From a virus, in the IMG/VR virus record IMGVR_UViG_3300035698_017564, positions 1 through 21,729 of that record: a stretch of DNA of 21,729 nucleotides; one strand, given 5' to 3'. The notes beneath the pieces are model-generated. The model was given only the letters and a program-made list of their open reading frames with translations. It did no database searches and was not told the origin of the DNA. Of the stretch, positions 6,689-13,675 are shown piece after piece (the stretch's first letter is position 1; every line of letters begins with the position of its first letter). Both the position numbers and the translations under genes were made by a program.

Positions 6689-8203
6689 TTACGCTGCCAC
6701 CCAAGCACCACCGACCTGCACGTAGAGATAGTCAGCACCGGCACCAGCCGTATCAATGACCATCGATCCGAGGGGAAATCCACCAGCAGCAGGGAAACCG
6801 GCTACGTTAACAAAAGCTGGGATAGCTGGAGCACCAATCGGCAACCAAGCAGCACCAACCTGTACGTACAGATACTGATTAATCGTACCACCATCGAGGG
6901 CGATAGCTAAAGTACCTTCAATTACACCAGCCGCAGCAGCGAAAGCAGCCAGATTAGCATACGTAACTGCGACTGCAGGAGTAGAAGCGACCCAAGCACC
7001 GCCAATCTGAGTGTATACGTACTGTAAAGAACCGCCACCAGAAAGGTCGACAATCATAGTTCCCTCAGCATAAGTCGCAGCAGCGGGGAAAGCAGCTACG
7101 TTGGCAAAAGTCGCAGCAGCTGCCGAACCCGTAGGTAACCAAGCACCACCAACTTGGATCCAGGTGTACTGACCATTACCATTACCGTCAATAGCAAGAA
7201 CGATAGTACCTTCAATTACACCAGCCGCAGCAGGGAAAGCAGCTACGTTAGCATACGCCATATTCGAGGTAAGCGAAAGTACCCAAGCAGCACCAATCTG
7301 TACGTAGAGATGCTGGTTCGTACCACCACCAGAGATATCTACAATGACAGTACCTACGGGGAAACCAGCCGCAGCGGGGAAACCAGCTACGTTAGCATAG
7401 GACAGCATCTGTCCAGTAGTACTCGCCTCGACCCACGCACCACCAACCTGAGTATACAGGTAACGATTAAAGCCGCCACCCGAGATATCTACGATCAAAG
7501 TACCTACGGGGAAACCAGCCGCAGCCGGGAAAACACCAACCGTAGCAAAAGTTGCGGCGACAGCCGAGTTAGTAGCTACCCACGCACCACCAATCTGAGC
7601 GTAGAGATACTGTAAATTACCGCCACCAGAAAGATCTACGATCAGAGCGCCTTCAGTTACACCACCGGCAGCAGGGAAAGCAGCTACATTGGCAAAAGTT
7701 TCCGAAACAGTAGCATCAGCCTCAACCCAAGCACCACCGACCTGAACGTACAAGTACGTTCCTACGTCTCCACCATCGAGGGCGACAGCCATCGTACCCA
7801 CCGGCACACCACCAGCAGCAGGAAAAGCGGCCAAGTTGGCGTAGGTAACGGTAGGAGAAGCAGGCGTAGTAGCAGTCCACGCACCACCAACCTGAGTATA
7901 CAGGTAATTCAGCGCACCACCACCAGAGAGGTCAACTGCGATGGAGCCCTCAGGAATAGTCGAAGCAGTAGGAAAGTCACCCAGAGTCGAATAGACATTG
8001 GCGGGACGGAACAATTTCTCGTCCGTAGGCACCGACATCGACAGGTAACCATTAGTCATTAACTCTTGAATATCATCGTCGTAACGAAGCTCATCAGAGT
8101 CAGTCCACTCGACGATAATAGACCCATGGGGATCAATCATCTTGTCTACGCGTGGTACGTTTAAGGAGTTAGCAGTAAGATTCGTGAAAGTAATGAGCGA
8201 CAT
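6689..8203 (-). CDS. Repeat-built virion protein, nine ~49-residue repeats
   Basis: A 504-residue protein. Residues 1-70 form a unique N-terminal domain that includes DPHGSIIVEWTDSDELRYDD and may attach to the particle. Residues 71-504 are nine tandem repeats of about 49 residues. The consensus is (Y/F)ANVAAFPAAAG, a G-T/S-(M/L)-I-V-D-L-S-GGG segment, then YLYVQVGGAWV and a 7-9 residue Ala/Thr/Ser linker. The last repeat stops right after GGAWVAA. The repeats are beta-rich, Gly/Ala-rich and almost without charge, as expected for a fibre shaft, head decoration or adhesin-like virion protein. The gene is visibly richer in G+C and in GCN/GGN codons than its neighbours, as often seen in abundant structural proteins. 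Start ATG 8203 has AAAGAGAGG about eight bases upstream. Fibre versus decoration protein is not resolved. Confidence 0.8.
   Translation of the reverse strand: MSLITFTNLTANSLNVPRVDKMIDPHGSIIVEWTDSDELRYDDDIQELMTNGYLSMSVPTDEKLFRPANVYSTLGDFPTASTIPEGSIAVDLSGGGALNYLYTQVGGAWTATTPASPTVTYANLAAFPAAGGVPVGTMAVALDGGDVGTYLYVQVGGAWVEADATVSETFANVAAFPAAGGVTEGALIVDLSGGGNLQYLYAQIGGAWVATNSAVAATFATVGVFPAAAGFPVGTLIVDISGGGFNRYLYTQVGGAWVEASTTGQMLSYANVAGFPAAAGFPVGTVIVDISGGGTNQHLYVQIGAAWVLSLTSNMAYANVAAFPAAAGVIEGTIVLAIDGNGNGQYTWIQVGGAWLPTGSAAAATFANVAAFPAAATYAEGTMIVDLSGGGSLQYVYTQIGGAWVASTPAVAVTYANLAAFAAAAGVIEGTLAIALDGGTINQYLYVQVGAAWLPIGAPAIPAFVNVAGFPAAGGFPLGSMVIDTAGAGADYLYVQVGGAWVAA
6692..7993 (-). repeat. Nine degenerate tandem repeats of ~147 bp (coding)
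   Basis: The DNA repeats with a unit of about 147 bases, 1302 bases in all, in frame within the virion repeat protein. Units share near-identical blocks such as the code for GGAWV and for AAFPAA but differ at synonymous and linker positions. Duplication is therefore not very recent, and length change by recombination remains possible. Confidence 0.85.
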
Positions 8204-8255
8204 TTGTGTAACCTCTCTTTAAAAAAATTGTGTTGTAGCTCTCAAAAATGGAGTT

Positions 8256-8648
8256 TTAGGTGACATTCCCATCAGGGTCACGCCAGTTAGTACCATCAGA
8301 AACGTTGGTGGTATCATCATCGGTATTCCAGATATCCCCACCAGAACCAGCATCACCTGCTGCCGGACGAGTAATATCTGTAAAAGAAGGAAGGATGCCT
8401 AGTGGAGCATCAAATTGTAGCAGCTGCCCAGAGGTTAGAGTTACTCCGTTGTACGTAACTCGAAGGAGACCAGCATCAATTAAGTTAGCTAGCTCCAAAG
8501 CCCGTTCGTAGACTCCAATAATCCGGTTTGCTGCCACAGTACCAGATTCCCCTATACTTAAAGTTCGGTACGCCGTTACAATAGTCTGTCGAGACGTATT
8601 GGTAAGACCTAGCGTGACTGATCCCGGATTAATGGTAACGTTTGCCAT
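8256..8648 (-). CDS. Small probable virion structural protein, 130 aa
   Basis: A 130-residue protein. The N-terminal two-thirds is an alpha/beta module (MANVTINPGSVTLGLTN, then SRQTIVTAYRTLSIG, then a helix and a GLLRVTYNGVTLTSG hairpin). The C-terminal 40 residues are Gly/Asp/Thr-rich (RPAAGDAGSGGDIWNTDDDT, then SDGTNWRDPDGNVT), resembling short beta tips seen at the ends of phage structural proteins. Its charge-poor composition, position beside the repeat protein, and strong coding bias support a structural role, perhaps head decoration or a neck/tail component. No exact family is recognised. A 52-base gap separates it from the repeat gene, and 22 bases from the gene upstream. Confidence 0.65.
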   Translation of the reverse strand: MANVTINPGSVTLGLTNTSRQTIVTAYRTLSIGESGTVAANRIIGVYERALELANLIDAGLLRVTYNGVTLTSGQLLQFDAPLGILPSFTDITRPAAGDAGSGGDIWNTDDDTTNVSDGTNWRDPDGNVT

Positions 8649-8670
8649 TTGTTAAACCTCTTGTTACTGC

Positions 8671-9555
8671 TTATGCAGCATCTCTAGCTTCTCGTAGCAT
8701 TTGAACTAAGTCCAAATACTCTTTTTGTTTTTTATATTCTGCTACTCTGCCGTTTAGGAGTGCTGGTAAATTGTAATCCCAGTTGAATTTAATCGAATTA
8801 ATCCCAGGTAGCCGAATCTTGTCTGAATTCTCAACCCTTTTACCGTCAACAAGGTTATCTAGTTCAACAGCACTAAGACGAGATTCACCCTCACCAGCGT
8901 CTGTTGCAGTTTTAACCTTTTGTACGACACGTTCCGCGTAAGAGGGAGCAGAAGCAGTAGGAACTATTAGGAATCCACCGTACTCCCTACCCCCTCCCAT
9001 ACCACCACGTTCACCCGGGATAGCCCAATTAAGGAAAATATCTCCAGGTTCCTGCTTTCGTATCCAGTTTACTAGAGAACGATGAGCAGAACCGCGTGGG
9101 TCTTTCGTAGTCCACCAAATACCAATTAAAGTTTTTCCCCTAAACCCCTTCCCTCGCACAATCCCACGCTCCCCAATCTCGGAACGTACTTTAATAAGCG
9201 TCTGCCTACCAAAAGTGTCACTTTCCCAACGATACCCAGCAGGTGGGTTATCTAATAGACGTAGTAGCTCTCTAACGAAATCTCCGGAAGGAACTCCAGT
9301 TTTCGATAAAAATCGAGCCACAACACCTATTAGTTCTTCCTCTTCTACGGGTTTTATATTCGGTAGAGCACCTTGACGCTTATTAGTAGAAGAAAAAGAT
9401 TTGGTAATCCAGTCTTGGACTTCTTCTTTAGATACACCGGAACGTGAGATCCAACTCCACATTTTATCCATTGCCCAATTAGCAACAGAACGAAGAGTTT
9501 TTCCGACATCGGCTCGGACGTAACAGGCGTTTCTATAGTTAACTATAAGCGACAT
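8671..9555 (-). CDS. Hypothetical protein in structural block, 294 aa
   Basis: Not recognised. A soluble protein with a helical N-terminal half (for example SVANWAMDKMWSWISRSG and DFVRELLRLLDNPP). A Gly/Arg-rich central region follows (about 125-195: GERGIVRGKGFRGKTLIG, GERGGMGGGREYGGFLIVP), which may be a nucleic-acid- or protein-contacting beta domain. The C-terminal end is helical (EYKKQKEYLDLVQMLREARD). It sits seven bases after the preceding gene, between two probable structural genes. A virion, scaffold or tail-completion role is possible from context only. The start ATG 9555 has a poor ribosome site, so it may depend on coupling to the gene upstream. Confidence 0.72.
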   Translation of the reverse strand: MSLIVNYRNACYVRADVGKTLRSVANWAMDKMWSWISRSGVSKEEVQDWITKSFSSTNKRQGALPNIKPVEEEELIGVVARFLSKTGVPSGDFVRELLRLLDNPPAGYRWESDTFGRQTLIKVRSEIGERGIVRGKGFRGKTLIGIWWTTKDPRGSAHRSLVNWIRKQEPGDIFLNWAIPGERGGMGGGREYGGFLIVPTASAPSYAERVVQKVKTATDAGEGESRLSAVELDNLVDGKRVENSDKIRLPGINSIKFNWDYNLPALLNGRVAEYKKQKEYLDLVQMLREARDAA

Positions 9556-9562
9556 AAATAGG

Positions 9563-10348
9563 CTATCTTACAAGCTTTTTAGCCAACGCTCGGTCACCAC
9601 TGAAGTAATACTCAGCGTAAAAATCTTCCTGCATCTTTTTACTTGCAGCAACAGACGCGGGAGATTCCTTAGTAACAGCGATAAGGTTCTGTCGATCCGT
9701 AGTGACAGACTCACTTCCAACGGATACGGACACGTTATCACTCGTAACCTTGGTCACTTTTCCGTACTTACGTACCCCAGATTGAGCATCCCAAAATTCA
9801 ACATGGTCGCCGACGTTGGGATCACTAATACCAGCCGTTACGAGATGGCGGATTTTTGGAGCGTGCTGTAGACTACCAACCTTCATTCGATTCAATCGCT
9901 CGGTCAGAATATCTTCTACGTTCTCCTGCGAAACACGAAGCAGGTACTTACCAGAATCGCCTTCACGTACTTCCCAGATGGACTCAGTGTTGTCCATATA
10001 CTCAGCAGCACCAACACGCATCATACGAGAGGTAAGGCGCTCTTCCAGGGGCATAGCCATGGCAGTAGCATGAATCTGAGCAGTTACAACATTAAGATCG
10101 GGGAAATGAAGAGTTGACTCGCCTACAGCTCGAAGCGAACCATTAAATTCAGCAGTAACCCACTCACCTACTTGGGACCGACGGGGAGTACCTACACCAC
10201 GATTATACTCTAACATAATTGTGGCTTCATTAGGACTCATCATTTCAAAGTCGGTCATCTGAAGGTCTATACGACCACAGCGAGTATCCGTAGCATACTT
10301 CGCCATACGCTTCTCATAGCGATCTAAAATTCTTTTACCAATGGACAT
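9563..10348 (-). CDS. Hypothetical protein with C-terminal SH3/KOW-like beta domain
   Basis: A 261-residue protein. The N-terminal part is alpha/beta (IGKRILDRYEKRMAKYA; RIDLQMTDFEMMSPNEATI), with a beta-rich stretch around EWVTAEFNGSLRAVG. Residues about 160-225 carry NVGDHVEFWDAQSGVRKYGK and VTKVTSDNVSVSVGSE, a small-barrel pattern like KOW/SH3 modules. The end is helical. The start is set at ATG 10348, because AAGGAG lies eight bases upstream (10362-10357). The longer frame to the TTG at 10402 has its ribosome box touching the codon and adds an unconserved-looking tail. It is the first gene after a 144-base AT-rich gap and opens the structural block, so it may be capsid- or portal-associated. 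That is inference. Confidence 0.72.
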   Translation of the reverse strand: MSIGKRILDRYEKRMAKYATDTRCGRIDLQMTDFEMMSPNEATIMLEYNRGVGTPRRSQVGEWVTAEFNGSLRAVGESTLHFPDLNVVTAQIHATAMAMPLEERLTSRMMRVGAAEYMDNTESIWEVREGDSGKYLLRVSQENVEDILTERLNRMKVGSLQHAPKIRHLVTAGISDPNVGDHVEFWDAQSGVRKYGKVTKVTSDNVSVSVGSESVTTDRQNLIAVTKESPASVAASKKMQEDFYAEYYFSGDRALAKKLVR

Positions 10349-10356
10349 ATCAAAAA

Positions 10357-10362
10357 CTCCTT
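10357..10362 (-). promoter_or_regulatory. Ribosome binding site that fixes start at 10348
   Basis: AAGGAG on the minus strand, eight bases before the ATG at 10348. It decides for the shorter protein over the upstream TTG at 10402, whose GGGGAG box has no spacer. Confidence 0.7.
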
Positions 10363-10455
10363 CGTTCGTATCTTTAAAATACAGAGAGCAAGGAATGTAC
10401 AACTCCCCTTTTTGGAAGTTATCCTCTTTGATATAATGTAATATATTTTCAGAAA

Positions 10456-10484
10456 AAATTAATCGAATTTTTAACCCACGTCAA
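10456..10484 (-). promoter_or_regulatory. Weak candidate promoter before the structural block
   Basis: On the minus strand TTGACG (10484-10479), five of six matches to a -35 box, is followed after 17 bases by TAATTT (10461-10456), a poor -10. Further downstream come very AT-rich stretches (ATATATTACATTATATC) that offer other -10 options. The 144-base gap (10349-10492) holds no gene and is the natural place for a promoter of the structural genes. The phage may use its own promoter type, so confidence is low. Confidence 0.3.
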
Positions 10485-10492
10485 GGAAAGCT

Positions 10493-11281
10493 TTAATCGG
10501 GAAGTGAAATTGAATACCGTTTACTAATGTGGTGTAGTTTAGACGGGGTGATGTCAAGTGCTTGGGATATAGCTTTTTTTGACCTGAAATTATTCACACA
10601 GACATTTAATAGACGATCAATGGAAAGACCGAATTCTTTTTCGAGATCTACCATAAAAGGAGGTTTAAAGATATAACAGCTATCCCCACAGTAAGTATAC
10701 TTAGTAGTACGGCGAGACGGTTTTTCAACAGGCTTCTCGCAAACAATACAAATATTAACAGGCTCGGATAAGGATAAGGGAATTTCTCCTTGTTGAACAA
10801 TAGTCTCTTTCAACGCAGCTTTCCGAATTTCCTTCATCGTTTTAGCTAGCGACTTTCGAATAGTAACGACAGATTTATTTAATAAAAAAGAAAGTTCGCT
10901 AACGGACAACGTACTTATTTCCTGTCTCACTCTATAATAGAGAAGACAATTACGAGTCCAGGAGTGATCGGTAAAAAAAGAACATGTTCGTATTTGACAG
11001 GGTTGGTAGATATCAATTCCAATTTCAGGACATGGAAAAGGATCTTCTGTCAAAAGGCTTTTATTAGAACGTATCGGAAGTTTGTCGGGAGATAATTCTT
11101 GGAGGAGTTCTAACACAGGGCGGGATTGATCTGGTGTGAGGGCGTAAAATATTTCTCTGGTATTAGTAATCAAGTTGGGACAAGGCCACTCACCGTTACA
11201 TTCAGTAAGTGGCCTACGTCCCAACTCAACCAGAGTATCCTGTACAAGTCTGCAAAGAATTTCGTCACAGGATTTACTCAT
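10493..11281 (-). CDS. Cys-rich HTH protein, candidate transcription factor
   Basis: A 262-residue protein with several metal-binding-like clusters. An N-terminal group (C28, C34, C84, C95, C100, C112) surrounds CSFFTDHSWTRNCLLYYR. A helix-turn-helix at about 123-155 (ISTLSVSELSFLLNKSVVTI, then RKSLAKTMKEIRKAA) resembles sigma-factor region 4 in its L-S-xx-E-L-S-x-LL-x-x-S-xx-T-I pattern. A treble-clef-like finger follows (CIVC 178-181 with YCGDSC 198-202). A second HTH-like end is at about 234-256 (SKKAISQALDITPSKLHHIS). Such an assembly suggests a DNA-binding regulator, possibly sigma-like or a late-gene activator. It lies directly upstream of the structural block. A non-regulatory DNA-processing protein cannot be excluded. 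The ATG at 11281 has a weak ribosome site; the upstream stop is 13 bases away. Confidence 0.6.
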   Translation of the reverse strand: MSKSCDEILCRLVQDTLVELGRRPLTECNGEWPCPNLITNTREIFYALTPDQSRPVLELLQELSPDKLPIRSNKSLLTEDPFPCPEIGIDIYQPCQIRTCSFFTDHSWTRNCLLYYRVRQEISTLSVSELSFLLNKSVVTIRKSLAKTMKEIRKAALKETIVQQGEIPLSLSEPVNICIVCEKPVEKPSRRTTKYTYCGDSCYIFKPPFMVDLEKEFGLSIDRLLNVCVNNFRSKKAISQALDITPSKLHHISKRYSISLPD

Positions 11282-11294
11282 AGTATATAAAAGC

Positions 11295-11903
11295 CTACTC
11301 TTCGTCTTCTGGATCTAGATTAAAAGAAGGCTTCTTGACACTCCCGAATTTACGACCCTTCTTCTTAGAAGAGCTTTTCCCATCAGAGATGGACTTCTTC
11401 TTAGCCGGACGACCACGCTTCTTAGGAGCATCACCCTCCTTCTCAACAACCTCGTCCTTAACCTTCTTCGGTCGCCCACGACGCTTCTTAGGTGCATCGT
11501 CGGATGCAGCTGCAGCAGCCTCCTTCTCAGTAACCACCTTCTTCGGTCGTCCACGCTTCTTACCTGTTGTGGTAGGAGCAGCAGCAGCAGCCTTCTTTAC
11601 TTTTGCTGGTGGGGTAGCAGCAACCGGCTCTGGAGCTTCTACAACACTAAGATCTACTACCTCTTCATGATAGAAGACTACCAACTCCTTCGCCATGTCA
11701 AAAATAATAGATCGGGAACTCTTGGCTCTACCTCGCTTAGGAATTTCGTACCGCAATGTGACAAACTTGGCAGTTTCCTTCACCACTGTTACAAGCACAC
11801 CTTCTTGCGTTTTCCCCTTAGGGCGTGCCTCAAAAGGCACAACTCCTGGGTTCACAAATAGGGCCTTACACTGTCGAAGTTCTTTCTTCTTTCCTCTAGG
11901 CAT
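11295..11903 (-). CDS. AT-hook DNA-binding protein
   Basis: A 202-residue, very basic protein. Residues 1-90 form a compact, beta-rich domain (EGVLVTVVKETAKFVTLRYE). The remainder is a low-complexity Lys/Ala/Pro tail with three AT-hooks: RGRP at 117-120, 142-145 and 163-166, each flanked by KK/KR. A degenerate KRGRA sits at 56-60. Acidic-Ala spacers separate the hooks. AT-hooks insert into the minor groove of AT-rich DNA, so the protein probably coats, bends or compacts phage or host DNA, comparable to nucleoid or H1-like tails. The end is acidic (DPEDEE). Start ATG 11903 has AAGGAG about seven bases upstream. It lies between DNA ligase and the HTH protein, consistent with a DNA-binding role. 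Confidence 0.8.
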   Translation of the reverse strand: MPRGKKKELRQCKALFVNPGVVPFEARPKGKTQEGVLVTVVKETAKFVTLRYEIPKRGRAKSSRSIIFDMAKELVVFYHEEVVDLSVVEAPEPVAATPPAKVKKAAAAAPTTTGKKRGRPKKVVTEKEAAAAASDDAPKKRRGRPKKVKDEVVEKEGDAPKKRGRPAKKKSISDGKSSSKKKGRKFGSVKKPSFNLDPEDEE

Positions 11904-11941
11904 ATAATTCTCCTTTTCCTTAGAGGTTTCTCAATCTCTTC

Positions 11942-13582
11942 TTATAGGTCTTCTCTAACTCTCAACTGTTTAAACTTATTGAATCGTCCTTTAGCTACTT
12001 GTTTGGGGTCTACTTGATATACAAAATCTACTACTGTTCCGACGAGTTCTTCTCGTCTTTGCCAGAAGTCCATACGTTGGTCCATTCCAGCTTTTTCTTT
12101 TAATCCGCTTCCGACTCGTAATTCCTTACCGTCATCTAGTTTTACAACAAAATACCCGACTCGTTCACTATATCGATACGAAACCGTATTTTTATCTAGA
12201 TGACGAGAAATACGACGGTCCATAGAATCATTTACCTCCGACTTTAATTGAGTAACTAATTCTACCGGGGCTTCTGTTTGAAGATGGAGATAATACCCAT
12301 CGTCCTCAACTTCTCCTCCTCGCTCATCCGACCACTGCCGAAATACACTTTTGACTTTCTTAATGTTTGAAGATGTCGCTTTGTCATTTTTATCTTTTCC
12401 AGAGACAACCTCCAAAATAATACCTGATTCTTCTTTTGTCGGTTTCAACTTTATAAAGTCTTTGGTCCTTTTACACTGCAAAAAGGATTTAGGGTTTTTA
12501 ATGACTACTCCTTCAAAGTCGGCGGATAGTTTTCTCTGGAGATCTTTCCACATCTCTTCTTCAGTGTGAATTACTCGGTGACCTACAATGTGTACTCCAG
12601 ATACAATCTTCGTGAATTTGTGAGTTCTCTTTTTTAAACCTGCAGCTTTCATAAGAACGTATTTACGCTCTTCAAGCTCCATCGCGAACTCACCGGCATT
12701 GAAGTACTCTAGAGGAGCCCAATCCCAAACTAGGACCAAGATGTTTTTTAAGAATTTAGATTCGTTAAAATTAACATGACTACGGATAATACTAGAGGTT
12801 TTATTCCAGCTTCCACTGCGATCCGTGAACTCCCCATCAATGAACAGATTTGTATTAGGACCAAACCCGGTATGAGGAATTAACTTCTTATGGAGTTCTA
12901 GCATTCGAGAAACAAAAAAATCACACGTCTCAATGTGCTTCCAACGTTTCCCTCCTCGTGTCAATACAGTGATTCTCTCTTCACGAGGGAATATAAAAAT
13001 AAGGGCTCTGTCGCCATCCAACTTAGCTTCTGAATACCACCCGTTTTCTCCAAAGTCAAGCAGAAAGGTTTTCCTTTTTACCAGATCTTTATAGCTTGTG
13101 GCGAGAGGGCATTTATTCTTATGGAAAATAATCTCTTCGTCATCCCCGAGTTGGGTTTCTTTTTGACCCCAAACGTTGCGAATAGTCTTCTCACCCACAC
13201 CAATTCTGAGATTGTGGTTAATTACGCGAGTGAACCATTTTTTCGGGACTGGATAGAGAGACTTTAAAAAGCCGTCTAATCGGGTGGAAGCCTTATTACC
13301 TGTAATCTGCCTGGTACTGAGCTGCTCAGTTATTTCCAGAAACTGACGATACGTCTTCGTGATTTGCTGTTTGGTCGTAATCTCTGCTATGGTAGCTTCC
13401 GAAGGTCTAACATAGTAGTTAGCTGTTCCAATAGCCATCATTACTAAAGTCTTAAAAACCTCGTTGGAGGCATTATCTCTCAGAAGCTTTTCTTTCTTCA
13501 ATCTACCTTCTGCGTTTTCGATTTCTTCCAGAGCGACAAAAGCCTCTCGGATAATATCTTTGGTAATCTCAGTATTTTCCAT
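11942..13582 (-). CDS. ATP-dependent DNA ligase
   Basis: Seals nicks in DNA with ATP through a lysine-AMP intermediate, during phage replication and repair. A 546-residue protein with the nucleotidyltransferase motifs in order: motif I K187-LDGDR, with Lys187 the expected nucleophile; motif III region FIDGEF (Glu251); motif IV EGVVIK (357-362); motif V FIKLKP (Lys378, Lys380). A helical N-terminal domain (1-170) precedes it, as in T4-type ligases. An OB-fold-like C-terminal domain follows, with an extra charged stretch (about 395-465) relative to the minimal layout; VGSGLKEKAG near 490 resembles the OB-fold segment of phage ligases. Only a weak ribosome site precedes ATG 13582, and a hairpin lies in the 93-base gap upstream. 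Confidence 0.92.
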   Translation of the reverse strand: MENTEITKDIIREAFVALEEIENAEGRLKKEKLLRDNASNEVFKTLVMMAIGTANYYVRPSEATIAEITTKQQITKTYRQFLEITEQLSTRQITGNKASTRLDGFLKSLYPVPKKWFTRVINHNLRIGVGEKTIRNVWGQKETQLGDDEEIIFHKNKCPLATSYKDLVKRKTFLLDFGENGWYSEAKLDGDRALIFIFPREERITVLTRGGKRWKHIETCDFFVSRMLELHKKLIPHTGFGPNTNLFIDGEFTDRSGSWNKTSSIIRSHVNFNESKFLKNILVLVWDWAPLEYFNAGEFAMELEERKYVLMKAAGLKKRTHKFTKIVSGVHIVGHRVIHTEEEMWKDLQRKLSADFEGVVIKNPKSFLQCKRTKDFIKLKPTKEESGIILEVVSGKDKNDKATSSNIKKVKSVFRQWSDERGGEVEDDGYYLHLQTEAPVELVTQLKSEVNDSMDRRISRHLDKNTVSYRYSERVGYFVVKLDDGKELRVGSGLKEKAGMDQRMDFWQRREELVGTVVDFVYQVDPKQVAKGRFNKFKQLRVREDL

Positions 13583-13621
13583 TTTAAAAATTTCTCATCT
13601 ATGTTGTTCCGTCCCTAAATC

Positions 13622-13660
13622 GGAGCGGCCTCCTCCTAGATAATTAAAGGAGGTCGCTCC
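13622..13660. repeat. Intergenic hairpin, 13-bp stem
   Basis: GGAGCGGCCTCCT (13622-13634) pairs with AGGAGGTCGCTCC (13648-13660) apart from one position, around a 13-base AT-rich loop. It lies between the acidic zinc protein and DNA ligase. In the minus-strand RNA, no U-run follows the second arm, so it is not a standard intrinsic terminator. It may slow transcription, protect the RNA or separate translation of the two genes. The arms contain GGAGG-like sequence, so it could also sequester a ribosome-binding box, although the ligase start is about 40 bases away. Confidence 0.7.
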
Positions 13661-13675
13661 TAGCTTAGAGAAAGA

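Noticed and set aside
7154-7615. A 153-codon plus-strand frame with repeats
   Set aside because: The repeats are inherited from the nine-repeat gene on the opposite strand.
6692-7993. CRISPR array or non-coding satellite
   Set aside because: The units are ~147 bases, in frame, degenerate and coding; there are no short identical repeats with unique spacers.
9563-10402. Longer form of the 9563-10348 gene starting at 10402
   Set aside because: That start is a TTG with its purine box directly adjacent, while ATG 10348 has AAGGAG at the ideal distance.
13622-13660. Rho-independent terminator
   Set aside because: No U-tract follows the stem on the transcribed strand.
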